Of a DNA stretch of 64,000 nt, positions 28,027 to 36,114 are shown one piece after another; positions within the stretch are counted from its first letter, which is position 1; each line of letters begins with the position of its first letter. Under the pieces are notes generated by a model. It worked only from the letters and a program-made list of their open reading frames with translations, did no database searches and was not told the DNA's origin. The translations under genes and the position numbers were made by a program. Source of the DNA: Candidatus Competibacteraceae bacterium (lineage in GTDB: Bacteria; Pseudomonadota; Gammaproteobacteria; Competibacterales; Competibacteraceae); NCBI GenBank assembly GCA_016699715.1, contig CP065007.1, positions 2,356,001-2,420,000 of the forward strand, read 5' to 3'.

Positions 28027-28703
28027 CGCTCATAAATCCGGGCCAACCGCGCCGGATTGGCGCCGAGAAAATAGGCCAGCCGCAACCGCCACATCAACAA
28101 AATGGTGCGCGAGATACCGTCGCGTTCCCAGCGCCGGCTGGAGGTTTGGAGTCGTTGCCGCAGGCACACTGGCCGACCGTACCGTTTCAGCAGGCGGCTG
28201 AGGGCGATATCCTCCATCAGCGCGATGGACGGAAAACCGCCGATTCGTTCGAACAGCGCGCGACGCACGAAAACCCCCTGATCGCCGGTGGCGATGCCGG
28301 TGAGCCGGGAACGGAGGTTCATCAGCGTCTCCACCGCCCGCAACAACGGCTGATGGCCGGACAGGCGCACATCGAAGCGGCCCCAGTGCCGACCTGAGTC
28401 GGCCAAGGTGGCGCGGATCAGGCCCGCGGCGTCCGGCGGCGGCAAGCTGTCGGCGTGCAGGAACCACAAAATCTCGCCGCTGGCCTGGCGCGCGCCGGCG
28501 TTCATCTGCGCGGCCCGGCCTCGGGGACCGTTCACCAGCCGATCCGCCAGCGGCTCGGCCAATGCCAGGGTCCGGTCCCGGCTGCCGCCATCCACCACGA
28601 TCAGCTCGCAGCCTTGTTCGCGCAAGGGTTGCAAAGCACGCAGGCAGACGGCGATCTGGGCTTCCTCGTTCAGAACGGGCAAAACGATGGTGATGTGGGA
28701 CAT
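28023..28703 (-). CDS. TIGR04283-type family 2 glycosyltransferase (arsenosugar-type)
   Basis: A 226-residue GT2 enzyme. ITIVLPVLNEEAQI, LIVVDGGSRDRT, GRAAQMNAGARQASGE and WFLHADSLPP (DxD-like HAD) are typical; GGFPSIALMEDIALSRLLKR carries the acceptor-site ED motif. The true start is ATG 28703; the frame is open further back through the tRNA region, which is not coding. It pairs with the TIGR04282-type gene immediately downstream. The glycosylated product is not known. Confidence 0.87.
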   Translation of the reverse strand: MSHITIVLPVLNEEAQIAVCLRALQPLREQGCELIVVDGGSRDRTLALAEPLADRLVNGPRGRAAQMNAGARQASGEILWFLHADSLPPPDAAGLIRATLADSGRHWGRFDVRLSGHQPLLRAVETLMNLRSRLTGIATGDQGVFVRRALFERIGGFPSIALMEDIALSRLLKRYGRPVCLRQRLQTSSRRWERDGISRTILLMWRLRLAYFLGANPARLARIYER

Positions 28704-28746
28704 AATTTTTCGAATTCGAGGTCTAGCCAATAACGGTTGAAGTTTG

Positions 28747-28752
28747 TATGAT
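28747..28752 (+). promoter_or_regulatory. Possible -10 box for tRNA-Ala
   Basis: TATGAT at 28747-28752 ends 20 bases before the mature tRNA 5' end. No good -35 hexamer is placed for it; an alternative pairing is TTGAAG (28737-28742) with TACTTT (28761-28766), 18-base spacer. Confidence 0.3.
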
Positions 28753-28772
28753 TCGCAACCTACTTTAGTTTT

Positions 28773-28848
<76 letters not shown>

Positions 28849-28858
28849 ATTCGATTTA

Positions 28859-28887
28859 AGCGGCCTAGTGCCGCTTTTTTTGTTTTT
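28859..28887 (+). terminator. Intrinsic terminator after tRNA-Ala
   Basis: Perfect six-base stem AGCGGC (28859-28864) / GCCGCT (28870-28875) with loop CTAGT and a following T-run (TTTTTT G TTTTT). A strong Rho-independent terminator, separating the tRNA from corA. Confidence 0.88.
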
Positions 28888-28913
28888 CGCCGCCCCGCGC
28901 GAGACCAGAGCCC

Positions 28914-29861
28914 ATGATCTACGGATTTACCTTGCGCAATCACCGTCTCGAACAACTCAATCTCGAAGCGGATACGACCACTCTGAACCAGGCCATCTGG
29001 ATCGACCTGCTCAAGCCCGACGACGAGGAGCGGGAACAGGTCGAATCCCTGTACCGGCAAAACCTGCCCGAACCGGAAGATGTGGAGGAAATCGAGGCCA
29101 GCGCCCGCTTCTTCGAGGACGCCGACGGTCTGCACCTGCATTCATATTTTCTCCACCGCCAGGACAAGCGGATCAGCAACTCCACGGTTGCCTTCACCCT
29201 CAAGGACCAGCGGCTGTTCACCCTGCACGACCATGAGTTGCCGGCCATCCGCATGTTTCGGCTGCGCGCCCGCCGCGAGCAGGGGCTGGCGAAAGATGCT
29301 CTGTCGCTGATGATCACCTTGTTCGAAACCAAGGTGGAAGAACTCGCCGACATTCTGGAAGAGGTGCAGACCGCGCTCAATGCCGTAAGCGTCCAAGTGC
29401 TGGAAAGCAACGACGCCAGCCTGGAAGACTCCATCGACGAACTGGCTCGCCAGGAAGATATCAACGGCAAGGTTCGCCTGTGTCTGATGGATACCCAGCG
29501 GGCCTTAACCTATCTGCTGCGTCGGGCGCGGCTGGGATCGACCCAAGCCGACGAGGTACGGGAGATCCTGCGCGACATCGAATCACTGCTGCCGCACAAC
29601 AGCTTCCTGTTCGAGAAGGTCAACTTTCTGATGGACGCCGCGCAGGGCTTCATCAGCATCGAACAAAACAAGATCATCAAGATTTTCTCCATCGCCGCCG
29701 TGGTGTTTCTACCGCCGACCATGATCGCCAGCATCTACGGCATGAATTTCCAGATCATGCCGGAACTCGGCTGGGATCTGGGCTATCCGCTGGCGATCGG
29801 CCTGATGGTCCTGTCGGGCATCGCGCCCTACTGGTATTTCAAATATCGGGGCTGGCTGTAG
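28914..29861 (+). CDS. corA: Magnesium/cobalt transporter CorA
   Basis: A 315-residue inner-membrane Mg2+/Co2+/Ni2+ channel. The long N-terminal cytosolic funnel domain contains IWIDLLKPDDEE and the stalk helix rich in Glu/Leu; two C-terminal membrane segments (about 255-275 and 287-307) flank the diagnostic YGMNF motif. The short C-terminal end (YFKYRGWL) is Lys/Arg-positive as expected. It starts 26 bases after the tRNA terminator, so a promoter must be close to the start or within the terminator region. Convergent with the antiporter gene. Confidence 0.94.
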   Translation: MIYGFTLRNHRLEQLNLEADTTTLNQAIWIDLLKPDDEEREQVESLYRQNLPEPEDVEEIEASARFFEDADGLHLHSYFLHRQDKRISNSTVAFTLKDQRLFTLHDHELPAIRMFRLRARREQGLAKDALSLMITLFETKVEELADILEEVQTALNAVSVQVLESNDASLEDSIDELARQEDINGKVRLCLMDTQRALTYLLRRARLGSTQADEVREILRDIESLLPHNSFLFEKVNFLMDAAQGFISIEQNKIIKIFSIAAVVFLPPTMIASIYGMNFQIMPELGWDLGYPLAIGLMVLSGIAPYWYFKYRGWL

Positions 29862-29880
29862 CGCCGCGCCGGCGCCCGCC

Positions 29881-30969
29881 TCACAACAACCCCATCATCA
29901 CCAGCGCCGCGAACGCCGCGAACAGCGCGAAATGGCTGATGCCTTCGATGACGTTGGTTTCGCCGTCGTGCGAGTTGTTCATCACCGTCAGCAGGGTCAG
30001 CAGCAACAAGCCCGCCTGCATCGGCGTCAGCGCCATGACGATGCGCTCGCCGGTGAACAGGGCGATGCCTTCGATCACCGGCAGAGTCAGCAGCACGGTC
30101 GCCAGCGACGCCCCCAGGGCGATGTTGACCGTGGTCTGCATCTGATCGTGCCGCGCGGCGTTGAGCGCGGTGAGGATCTCCGGGCTGGCGGAAATCAGCG
30201 CCACCAGCACCGCCGGCAAGGTCTTGGGCAGGCTGCTGCCGACCAGCCCGGCGTCCAGCAGCACCGACAACACCTCCGACAGCAGCCCCACCAGCACGAT
30301 GGCGCCGATCATCACGGCGATATGCTGCGCGTTCGGACTATGCGCCACATCGTGGGCTTCTTCCTCCAATCCCTCCGCATGCTCGAAGAACTGGCGGTGC
30401 TCGACCGTCTGCAAGCGCAGAAAAGCCAGATACATGATCGCCATGATCCCCACCGAGAACAGGGAATACAGCCGCCAGTGGCTGTCCGGCACGAAGTCCG
30501 GGATAAACATGCCGATGCCGATGGCCACCAGCAGCATGGCGATAAAAGAATTGGCGGAATCCAGATTATATCGCGGCGTGCCGTGCTTGAGGCCGCCGAT
30601 GATCGCGGCCAATCCGAGAATGCCGTTGATGTCCAGCATGACCGCCGCGAACACGGTGTCGCGCGCCAGGGTCGGATTGGGCGCGCCTTGCAGCAGGACG
30701 ACTAAAATCACCACTTCCACCGACACCGCCGCGATGGTCAGAATCAAGGTGCCGTAGGGTTCCCCCAGCCGCGCCGCCAGCACCTCGGCGTGGTGGCTGA
30801 TGCGGAAGGCGACCCCGATGATGGCCGCCAGAATCACCAGCAGCAGGCTCCATAGCAAGCCGCCGCCGTGCTCGACCGCCGCGTGCTCCAGGGCGAAACC
30901 CAGCCCCAGCACGACCAGGGCAACGGCGATGGGAAATTCGGCCTTGAGGTATTTCTTCATCTCGGACAA
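29881..30969 (-). CDS. chaA: Calcium/sodium:proton antiporter (ChaA family)
   Basis: A 362-residue polytopic membrane protein with about eleven hydrophobic segments in two homologous halves. The first repeat motif ISHHAEVLAARLGEPYGTLI, then AAVSVEVVILV, and in the second half ISASPEILTALNAARHDQMQTTVNIALGASLATV (core GASLATVLL) carry the conserved acidic Glu residues of the CaCA family. The acidic, His-rich loop in the middle (FFEHAEGLEEEAHD) fits ChaA. It exports Ca2+/Na+/K+ in exchange for H+. Convergent with corA. Start at 30969 or the Met three codons later. Confidence 0.88.
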   Translation of the reverse strand: MSEMKKYLKAEFPIAVALVVLGLGFALEHAAVEHGGGLLWSLLLVILAAIIGVAFRISHHAEVLAARLGEPYGTLILTIAAVSVEVVILVVLLQGAPNPTLARDTVFAAVMLDINGILGLAAIIGGLKHGTPRYNLDSANSFIAMLLVAIGIGMFIPDFVPDSHWRLYSLFSVGIMAIMYLAFLRLQTVEHRQFFEHAEGLEEEAHDVAHSPNAQHIAVMIGAIVLVGLLSEVLSVLLDAGLVGSSLPKTLPAVLVALISASPEILTALNAARHDQMQTTVNIALGASLATVLLTLPVIEGIALFTGERIVMALTPMQAGLLLLTLLTVMNNSHDGETNVIEGISHFALFAAFAALVMMGLL

Positions 30970-31311
30970 TCGCTCATTCGTCGTAAGAGAAACCGGTTTT
31001 CCAATGACCTTATCGTGGGAATGATTTTACCCGCTTTTCCTGAAATTTCCGCACACTTATGAAATCAAAGCCATTCAAACGGTTAGTGTTTATGGCGATG
31101 ACTTGGAATAAGTCCACGATACAATATCGACATAGCGTCGGAGGGTTACCCCCGCACCGCCCCAAGGCAAATGGCATGGACGCCTCCCACCCTGTGGGGG
31201 CATGGCTTGGAGCGGGCGGCGGTTCGTCGCTCGTTTCGGGCGACCTTGCCGGGTCATACGCGGGCGCTATCATGACCGCCTCAAACCGCCATCACCTCAG
31301 ACCTCCCATCC
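30970..31311. other. 342-bp intergenic region between chaA and uvrA
   Basis: Divergent control region. The chaA-proximal half is AT-richer than the neighbourhood, compatible with promoters, including a TACAAT at 31120-31125. No CTG(N10)CAG LexA box was seen by eye. A frame at 31059-31349 overlaps uvrA and looks non-coding. Confidence 0.45.
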
Positions 31312-34200
31312 ATGGACACCCTCAAGATACGTGGCGCGCGCACGCATAATCTGCAAAACGTCGATCTCGACCTGCCGCGCGACCGGCTGATCGTCATCAC
31401 CGGCCTGTCCGGTTCCGGCAAATCCTCGTTGGCCTTCGACACGCTCTACGCCGAGGGCCAGCGCCGCTACGTCGAATCGCTGTCCGCCTATGCCCGGCAG
31501 TTTCTGTCGCTGATGGAAAAACCGGATGTGGACCATATCGAAGGATTGTCGCCGGCCATTTCCATCGAGCAGAAATCCACCTCGCACAATCCCCGTTCCA
31601 CGGTCGGGACGATCACCGAGATTTACGATTATCTGCGGCTGCTGTACGCACGAGCCGGGATTCCGCGTTGCCCGGACCACGGCATCGACCTGGACGCCCA
31701 GACCGTCAGCCAGATGGTGGATCAGGTGCTGGCGCTGCCCGAGGGCGGGCGGCTGATGCTGCTGGCGCCGGTGGTGAAGGCGCGCAAGGGCGAGCACGTC
31801 AAGCTGTTGCAGGAACTGCGCGCCCAGGGGTTCGTGCGTGCCCGCATCGACGGCGAGGTGGCGGAACTGGATAGCCCACCCAACCTGGATCTGCGCCGCA
31901 AGCATACGATTGAAGTGGTGGTGGACCGCTTCAAGGTCCGGGGCGATCTCGGCCAGCGGCTGGCCGAGTCGTTCGAAACCGCGCTGCGGCTGGCGGACGG
32001 CATGGCGCGAGTGGCGTTTCTGGACGAACCGGCGCGGGCCGAGCTGCTGTTTTCCGCCGGCTTCGCCTGTCCGATTTGCGGTTATAGCCTAAGCGAGCTG
32101 GAGCCGCGCCTGTTCTCCTTCAACAATCCGGTCGGGGCCTGCCCGGCGTGCGACGGTCTGGGCGTCAAGCAGTTTTTCGACCCCGAGCGAGTGGCGGCGC
32201 ACCCGCATCTGAGTCTGGCGCGCGGAGCGGTGCGCGGCTGGGATCGTGACAATGTTCATTATTTTCAACTCATCAAGTCGCTGGCCCGACATTACGCCTT
32301 CGAGGTGGACACCCCGTTTCAGGATCTGCCCGAGCGGGTCCGCCGGCTCGTTTTGCACGGCAGCGGCGGGGAAGCCATCGACTTCGAGCATAGCAACAGT
32401 CGCGGCGAGACCCATCACCGCCGCCATCCCTTCGAGGGCGTGATTCCCAACATGGAGCGCCGCTACCGGGAAACCGAATCGAACCTGGTGCGTGACGAAC
32501 TGGCGAAGTACCTCGGCAGTCAGCCCTGCCCCTCCTGCCAGGGCGCGCGCTTGACTCGATCCGCCCGTCATGTGTTCGTCGCTGGCCGGAGCCTGCCGGA
32601 AATCGTCGCCTTGCCCATCGGCGTGGCCCGTGAATTCTTCATCGAGTTGGCGCTGCCCGGCCGGCGAGGCGAGATCGCGGTCAAGATCGTCAAGGAAATC
32701 GGCGAGCGGCTGAATTTCCTGGTCAACGTCGGGCTGGATTATCTGAACCTGGAGCGCAGCGCCGATACCCTGTCCGGCGGCGAGGCGCAACGCATCCGGC
32801 TGGCCTCGCAGATCGGCGCGGGGCTGGTCGGGGTGATGTACGTGCTGGACGAGCCGTCCATCGGCCTGCACCAGCGCGACAACGCCCGGCTGCTGGCCAG
32901 CCTGTTGCGCCTGCGCGATCTCGGCAACACGGTGATCGTGGTCGAGCACGACGAGGACGCCATCCGCACCGCCGATCATGTGGTGGACATGGGACTGGGC
33001 GCGGGCGTGCATGGCGGCCGGGTGGTGGCGCAGGGAGCGCCGGCCGAGATCATGGCGCATCCCGATTCCTTGACCGGGGCTTATCTGAGCGGCCAGCGGC
33101 GGATTGAATTACCGGCCCGGCGGACTCGGCCCGATGCCGGGAAGCGGTTACGCATCGTCGGGGCCAGCGGCAACAACCTGAAAGATCTGACGGTGGAGAT
33201 CCCACTGGGTTTGTTCACCTGCATTACCGGGGTGTCCGGTTCCGGCAAGTCCACGCTGATCAACGACACCTTGTATCGCTACGCCGCCCGCGACCTGAAC
33301 AACGCCAACGAATCGCCGGCGCCGTGCCGCGATCTGCTGGGGTTGGAGCAGTTGGATAAGGTGGTGAACATCGACCAGAGCCCCATCGGTCGGACGCCGC
33401 GCTCCAATCCGGCCACCTATACCGGGCTATTCACTCCGATCCGCGAACTGTTTGCCGGCGTGCCCGAATCGCGGGCGCGCGGCTACGCACCGGGCCGTTT
33501 CAGCTTTAACGTCAAGGGTGGGCGCTGCGAAGCCTGTCAGGGCGACGGGTTGATCCAGGTGGCGATGCACTTTCTGCCGGATATCTATGTGCCTTGCGAC
33601 GTGTGCAAGAGCCAGCGCTACAACCGGGAAACCTTGGACATCCGCTACAAGGGTCGCAATATTCACGAAGTGCTGGAGATGACGGTCGAGGATGCGCTGG
33701 CGTTTTATCAAGCCGTGCCGGTGGTGGCGCGCAAGCTTCAGACGCTGACCGACGTGGGCTTGAGCTATCTTCGGCTTGGTCAGAACGCCACCACTTTGTC
33801 CGGTGGCGAGGCGCAGCGGGTGAAGCTGGCCCGCGAGCTGTCCAAACGCGACACCGGGCAGACGCTGTACATTCTGGATGAACCGACCACCGGCCTGCAT
33901 TTCCACGATATCGAGCAGTTGCTGAAGGTGCTGCACGAGTTGCGGGACCGGGGCAACACGATCGTGGTGATCGAACACAACCTGGACGTGATCAAGACCG
34001 CCGATTGGGTCGTCGATCTGGGGCCGGAGGGCGGTGGGGGCGGCGGCGAGGTGATGGCGGTGGGTACACCGGAACAGGTGGCGGCACATCCAGGTAGCCA
34101 TACCGGACGGTTTTTAGCGCCGGTGCTTTGCTCCGCCGGGTGTAGTCGTTCACACTCCCTGTCGTTGACTTCTCTCCGAAAGGGAAGCATGGGACACTGA
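31312..34200 (+). CDS. uvrA: Excinuclease ABC subunit A
   Basis: A 962-residue DNA-damage sensor of nucleotide excision repair. Two ABC ATPase modules are visible: Walker A GLSGSGKSSLAFDT and GVSGSGKSTLINDT; signatures LSGGEAQRIRLA and LSGGEAQRVKLA; Walker B VLDEPSIGLHQRD and ILDEPTTGLHFHD. Zinc-finger cysteines occur as CPICGYSL...CPACDG, CPSCQG and CEACQGDG...CDVCKSQRY. The last about 25 residues (after GRFLAPVL) are Ser/Cys-rich and unlike the usual short UvrA end, so may be a read-through extension caused by a lost stop. Confidence 0.97.
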   Translation: MDTLKIRGARTHNLQNVDLDLPRDRLIVITGLSGSGKSSLAFDTLYAEGQRRYVESLSAYARQFLSLMEKPDVDHIEGLSPAISIEQKSTSHNPRSTVGTITEIYDYLRLLYARAGIPRCPDHGIDLDAQTVSQMVDQVLALPEGGRLMLLAPVVKARKGEHVKLLQELRAQGFVRARIDGEVAELDSPPNLDLRRKHTIEVVVDRFKVRGDLGQRLAESFETALRLADGMARVAFLDEPARAELLFSAGFACPICGYSLSELEPRLFSFNNPVGACPACDGLGVKQFFDPERVAAHPHLSLARGAVRGWDRDNVHYFQLIKSLARHYAFEVDTPFQDLPERVRRLVLHGSGGEAIDFEHSNSRGETHHRRHPFEGVIPNMERRYRETESNLVRDELAKYLGSQPCPSCQGARLTRSARHVFVAGRSLPEIVALPIGVAREFFIELALPGRRGEIAVKIVKEIGERLNFLVNVGLDYLNLERSADTLSGGEAQRIRLASQIGAGLVGVMYVLDEPSIGLHQRDNARLLASLLRLRDLGNTVIVVEHDEDAIRTADHVVDMGLGAGVHGGRVVAQGAPAEIMAHPDSLTGAYLSGQRRIELPARRTRPDAGKRLRIVGASGNNLKDLTVEIPLGLFTCITGVSGSGKSTLINDTLYRYAARDLNNANESPAPCRDLLGLEQLDKVVNIDQSPIGRTPRSNPATYTGLFTPIRELFAGVPESRARGYAPGRFSFNVKGGRCEACQGDGLIQVAMHFLPDIYVPCDVCKSQRYNRETLDIRYKGRNIHEVLEMTVEDALAFYQAVPVVARKLQTLTDVGLSYLRLGQNATTLSGGEAQRVKLARELSKRDTGQTLYILDEPTTGLHFHDIEQLLKVLHELRDRGNTIVVIEHNLDVIKTADWVVDLGPEGGGGGGEVMAVGTPEQVAAHPGSHTGRFLAPVLCSAGCSRSHSLSLTSLRKGSMGH

Positions 34201-34208
34201 GCGCCGAG

Positions 34209-34245
34209 TCACCGAGCCACCGAGCCACCGAGCCACCGAGCCGAG
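34209..34245. repeat. Tandem octamer repeat between uvrA and the transposase remnant
   Basis: Units of CCACCGAG at 34217, 34225 and 34233, a one-base variant at 34209 and a partial unit to 34245. The repeat sits within the 57 bases between the uvrA stop and the ATG of the transposase-derived fragment. Confidence 0.85.
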
Positions 34246-34257
34246 CAGACCCCCGCC

Positions 34258-34411
34258 ATGCACCTGAGCGATCACAGCCTGCGCCAGATCGATGACACCT
34301 ACGTCCAGTCCCTGGATGTGGAGGCGTTGCGCGGGTTGTCGGTGCGGTTACTGGCGGATCTCAAGGACGCGCGGGACCGGCTGAACCAAGGACCGGACAA
34401 CAGTTCGCGAC
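34258..34411 (+). pseudogene. N-terminal remnant of an IS66-type transposase
   Basis: From ATG 34258 the frame encodes about 51 residues resembling the N-terminus of IS66-family transposases/DUF6444 proteins: a Leu-rich helix (SLDVEALRGLSVRLLADLKD) followed by RLNQ and the low-complexity NSSRPP that normally leads into the zinc-finger part. After about 34411 the similarity stops and the reading frame continues only as an out-of-frame translation of the methyltransferase to 34509. No terminal inverted repeats were seen. The family call rests on the LNQ..NSSRPP pattern and is moderate. Confidence 0.5.
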
Positions 34412-35024
34412 CACCGCGCCGGACCGTGCGCTCGAACGCTATTACCGGTTCCACGCCCGCATTTACGATGCCACCCGCTGGAGCTTCCTGTTTGGCCGCG
34501 CCGAGCTGATCGAGCGGGTCGCCGCCCGGCGTATGCCGACCCACATCCTGGAAATCGGCTGCGGCACCGGCCGCAACCTGGAGCAGATGGCGCGGCGCTT
34601 TCCTGAAGCACGGCTCACCGGGCTGGATCTCTCGGCCGACATGCTCGCGCCCGCCCGCCACCGCCTGGCGCCATACAGTGACCGGATCGCCCTGCTGCAC
34701 CAGCCCTACGCCGGATCGCTGGATTATCGGCCTGGCTTCGACCTGATCGTCCTGTCCTACTGTCTGAGCATGATCAACCCAGGTTGGGAGGCGGTCATCG
34801 CCAACGCCCGTCAGGATCTGGTCGCGGATGGCCTGATCGCGGTGGTGGATTTCCACGATTCGGAGCAACCGGCGTTCCGGCGCTGGATGAACGCCAACCA
34901 TGTGCGGATGACGGGCCAGTTGCTACCGGAATTGCGTGCCCGCTTCCGAGCGCTGGACACCACCGTCCAGCGGGCTTACGGCGGCCTCTGGCGCTACTTC
35001 CACTTCATCGGCGTGCCGGGCTGA
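34412..35024 (+). CDS. Class I SAM-dependent methyltransferase, start lost or altered (BtaB-like)
   Basis: The clear methyltransferase sequence starts about 34422 in the frame of 34533 with a family-like beginning (ALERYYRFHARIYDATRWSF, then LFGRAELIERV), but this frame has no ATG or GTG until ATG 34533, which already sits at the SAM fold. Motif I is EIGCGTGRNLEQ, then GLDLSADML and VLSYCLSMINPGWEAVI. It resembles BtaB, the N-methyltransferase of betaine-lipid synthesis, and related lipid methyltransferases. Translation from 34533 would give 163 residues lacking the N-terminal helices. Probably damaged by the upstream rearrangement, or expressed as a shortened form. Confidence 0.6.
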
Positions 35025-35087
35025 GTCTTTCTCCTACCCGACGCCGAGGCCAAACGGCACACCGAAAACCCGGACTCTAAAACAAAG

Positions 35088-35108
35088 CCCTCTCACGCAG
35101 GGAGAGGG
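35088..35108. terminator. Bidirectional terminator-like hairpin
   Basis: CCCTCTC (35088-35094) and GAGAGGG (35102-35108) form a perfect seven-base stem, followed by AGTTTT on the plus strand and GGCTTTGTTTT on the minus strand. It lies between the convergent methyltransferase and phosphoesterase genes. Confidence 0.55.
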
Positions 35109-35123
35109 GAGTTTTCGAGCCTT

Positions 35124-35918
35124 TCATGCGGCCTCCAGTTCCGTCTCCGTCGCCGTCCACACCTGACGGCGCGCCGCCTCCTCGGCCCAGTGCAGGACTT
35201 CCAGCCGGCCGTCTTGGTGTTCGACCAGAGCGGTACAACTCTCCACCCAATCGCCGTCGTTGGCGTAGCACACTCCGCCGATATCCCGCGGTTCCGCCTT
35301 GTGGATGTGCCCGCAGATCACGCCGTCGAAGCCCCGATGCCGGGCCTCGCGCGCGGCGGCGGCTTCGAAACGGTCGATGTAGGCGGCGGCCTGCCCGATC
35401 CGCGGCTTGAGGAAATTCGCCAGCGACCAGTATGGATAATTCAGCCGACGGCGCAGCCGATTGGTCCAGCGGTTGGCGAACAGCAGCATGTCGTACCTCC
35501 AGTCGCCGAACATGCCGGTCAGCCAACCGCCGCACTTGAGCGCGCTGTCGAGTTCGTCACCGTGGGTCACCAAAAAGCGCCGGCCATCGGCGGCGCGGTG
35601 CTCGCATTCCGCCACGATCTCGACTCCGCCCACCAGTAGCCCCAGATAGTCGCGCGCCACCTCGTCGTGGTTGCCGGGAATGTAGATCACCCGCATGCCC
35701 TGTCTGGCCTTGGCCAGTAGGGATTTCAGCACGCGACCGTGTCCCGCCAGCCAGCGCCCGCCCTTGCGCAGGCTCCAGAAGTCGAGCAAATCACCGACCA
35801 GATAGAGCCGTTCGCACTCGACGACTTCCAGAAAATCCCACAAGAACCGTGCCTTGCAGTCCTTGAACCCCAGATGGACATCGGAGAGCCAAATGGCCCG
35901 GTATCGGTATGGCTGCAT
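35124..35918 (-). CDS. Calcineurin-like metallophosphoesterase (PlcP/LpxH-like)
   Basis: A 264-residue two-metal phosphoesterase. Motifs: WLSDVHLGFKDC (DxH), YLVGDLLDFW (GDxxD), VIYIPGNHDEVARDY (GNHD), LVTHGDELDS and GVICGHIHKAEPRDIGG (GHxH). Relatives are annotated as UDP-2,3-diacylglucosamine diphosphatases, but the longer form with the basic helical insert (RWTNRLRRRLNYPYWSLANF) is also that of PlcP, the phospholipase C of phosphate-starvation lipid remodelling. The C-terminal about 25 residues are extra. The BtaB-like methyltransferase next door favours the lipid-remodelling reading, as inference. Confidence 0.8.
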   Translation of the reverse strand: MQPYRYRAIWLSDVHLGFKDCKARFLWDFLEVVECERLYLVGDLLDFWSLRKGGRWLAGHGRVLKSLLAKARQGMRVIYIPGNHDEVARDYLGLLVGGVEIVAECEHRAADGRRFLVTHGDELDSALKCGGWLTGMFGDWRYDMLLFANRWTNRLRRRLNYPYWSLANFLKPRIGQAAAYIDRFEAAAAREARHRGFDGVICGHIHKAEPRDIGGVCYANDGDWVESCTALVEHQDGRLEVLHWAEEAARRQVWTATETELEAA

Positions 35919-36114
35919 GAATCCGCCTTGCGTCGGTCATGAATGACGGTAGTCAGCGGAATTTGCCTTGGCGATATGAAAATTTGGCAACAACCCGGTG
36001 AATTCTTGCTAACCGCTTGACGGCGCCGAGCCTTCATTGCCCTGCCACGCCACGACCTGGAGGTCGCGGGCGGTGCCACTAATTCCATGTGTCACCTATA
36101 GTTATAAGGGTCTT

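Noticed and set aside
31059..31349. Frame of 96 codons before uvrA
   Set aside because: It overlaps the uvrA start, has low-complexity translation and no recognisable domain.
34209..34245. CRISPR-like array
   Set aside because: Eight-base units without spacers form a simple tandem repeat.
35088..35110. Possible CRISPR-like or mobile repeat
   Set aside because: It is a single short hairpin between convergent genes, best explained as a terminator.
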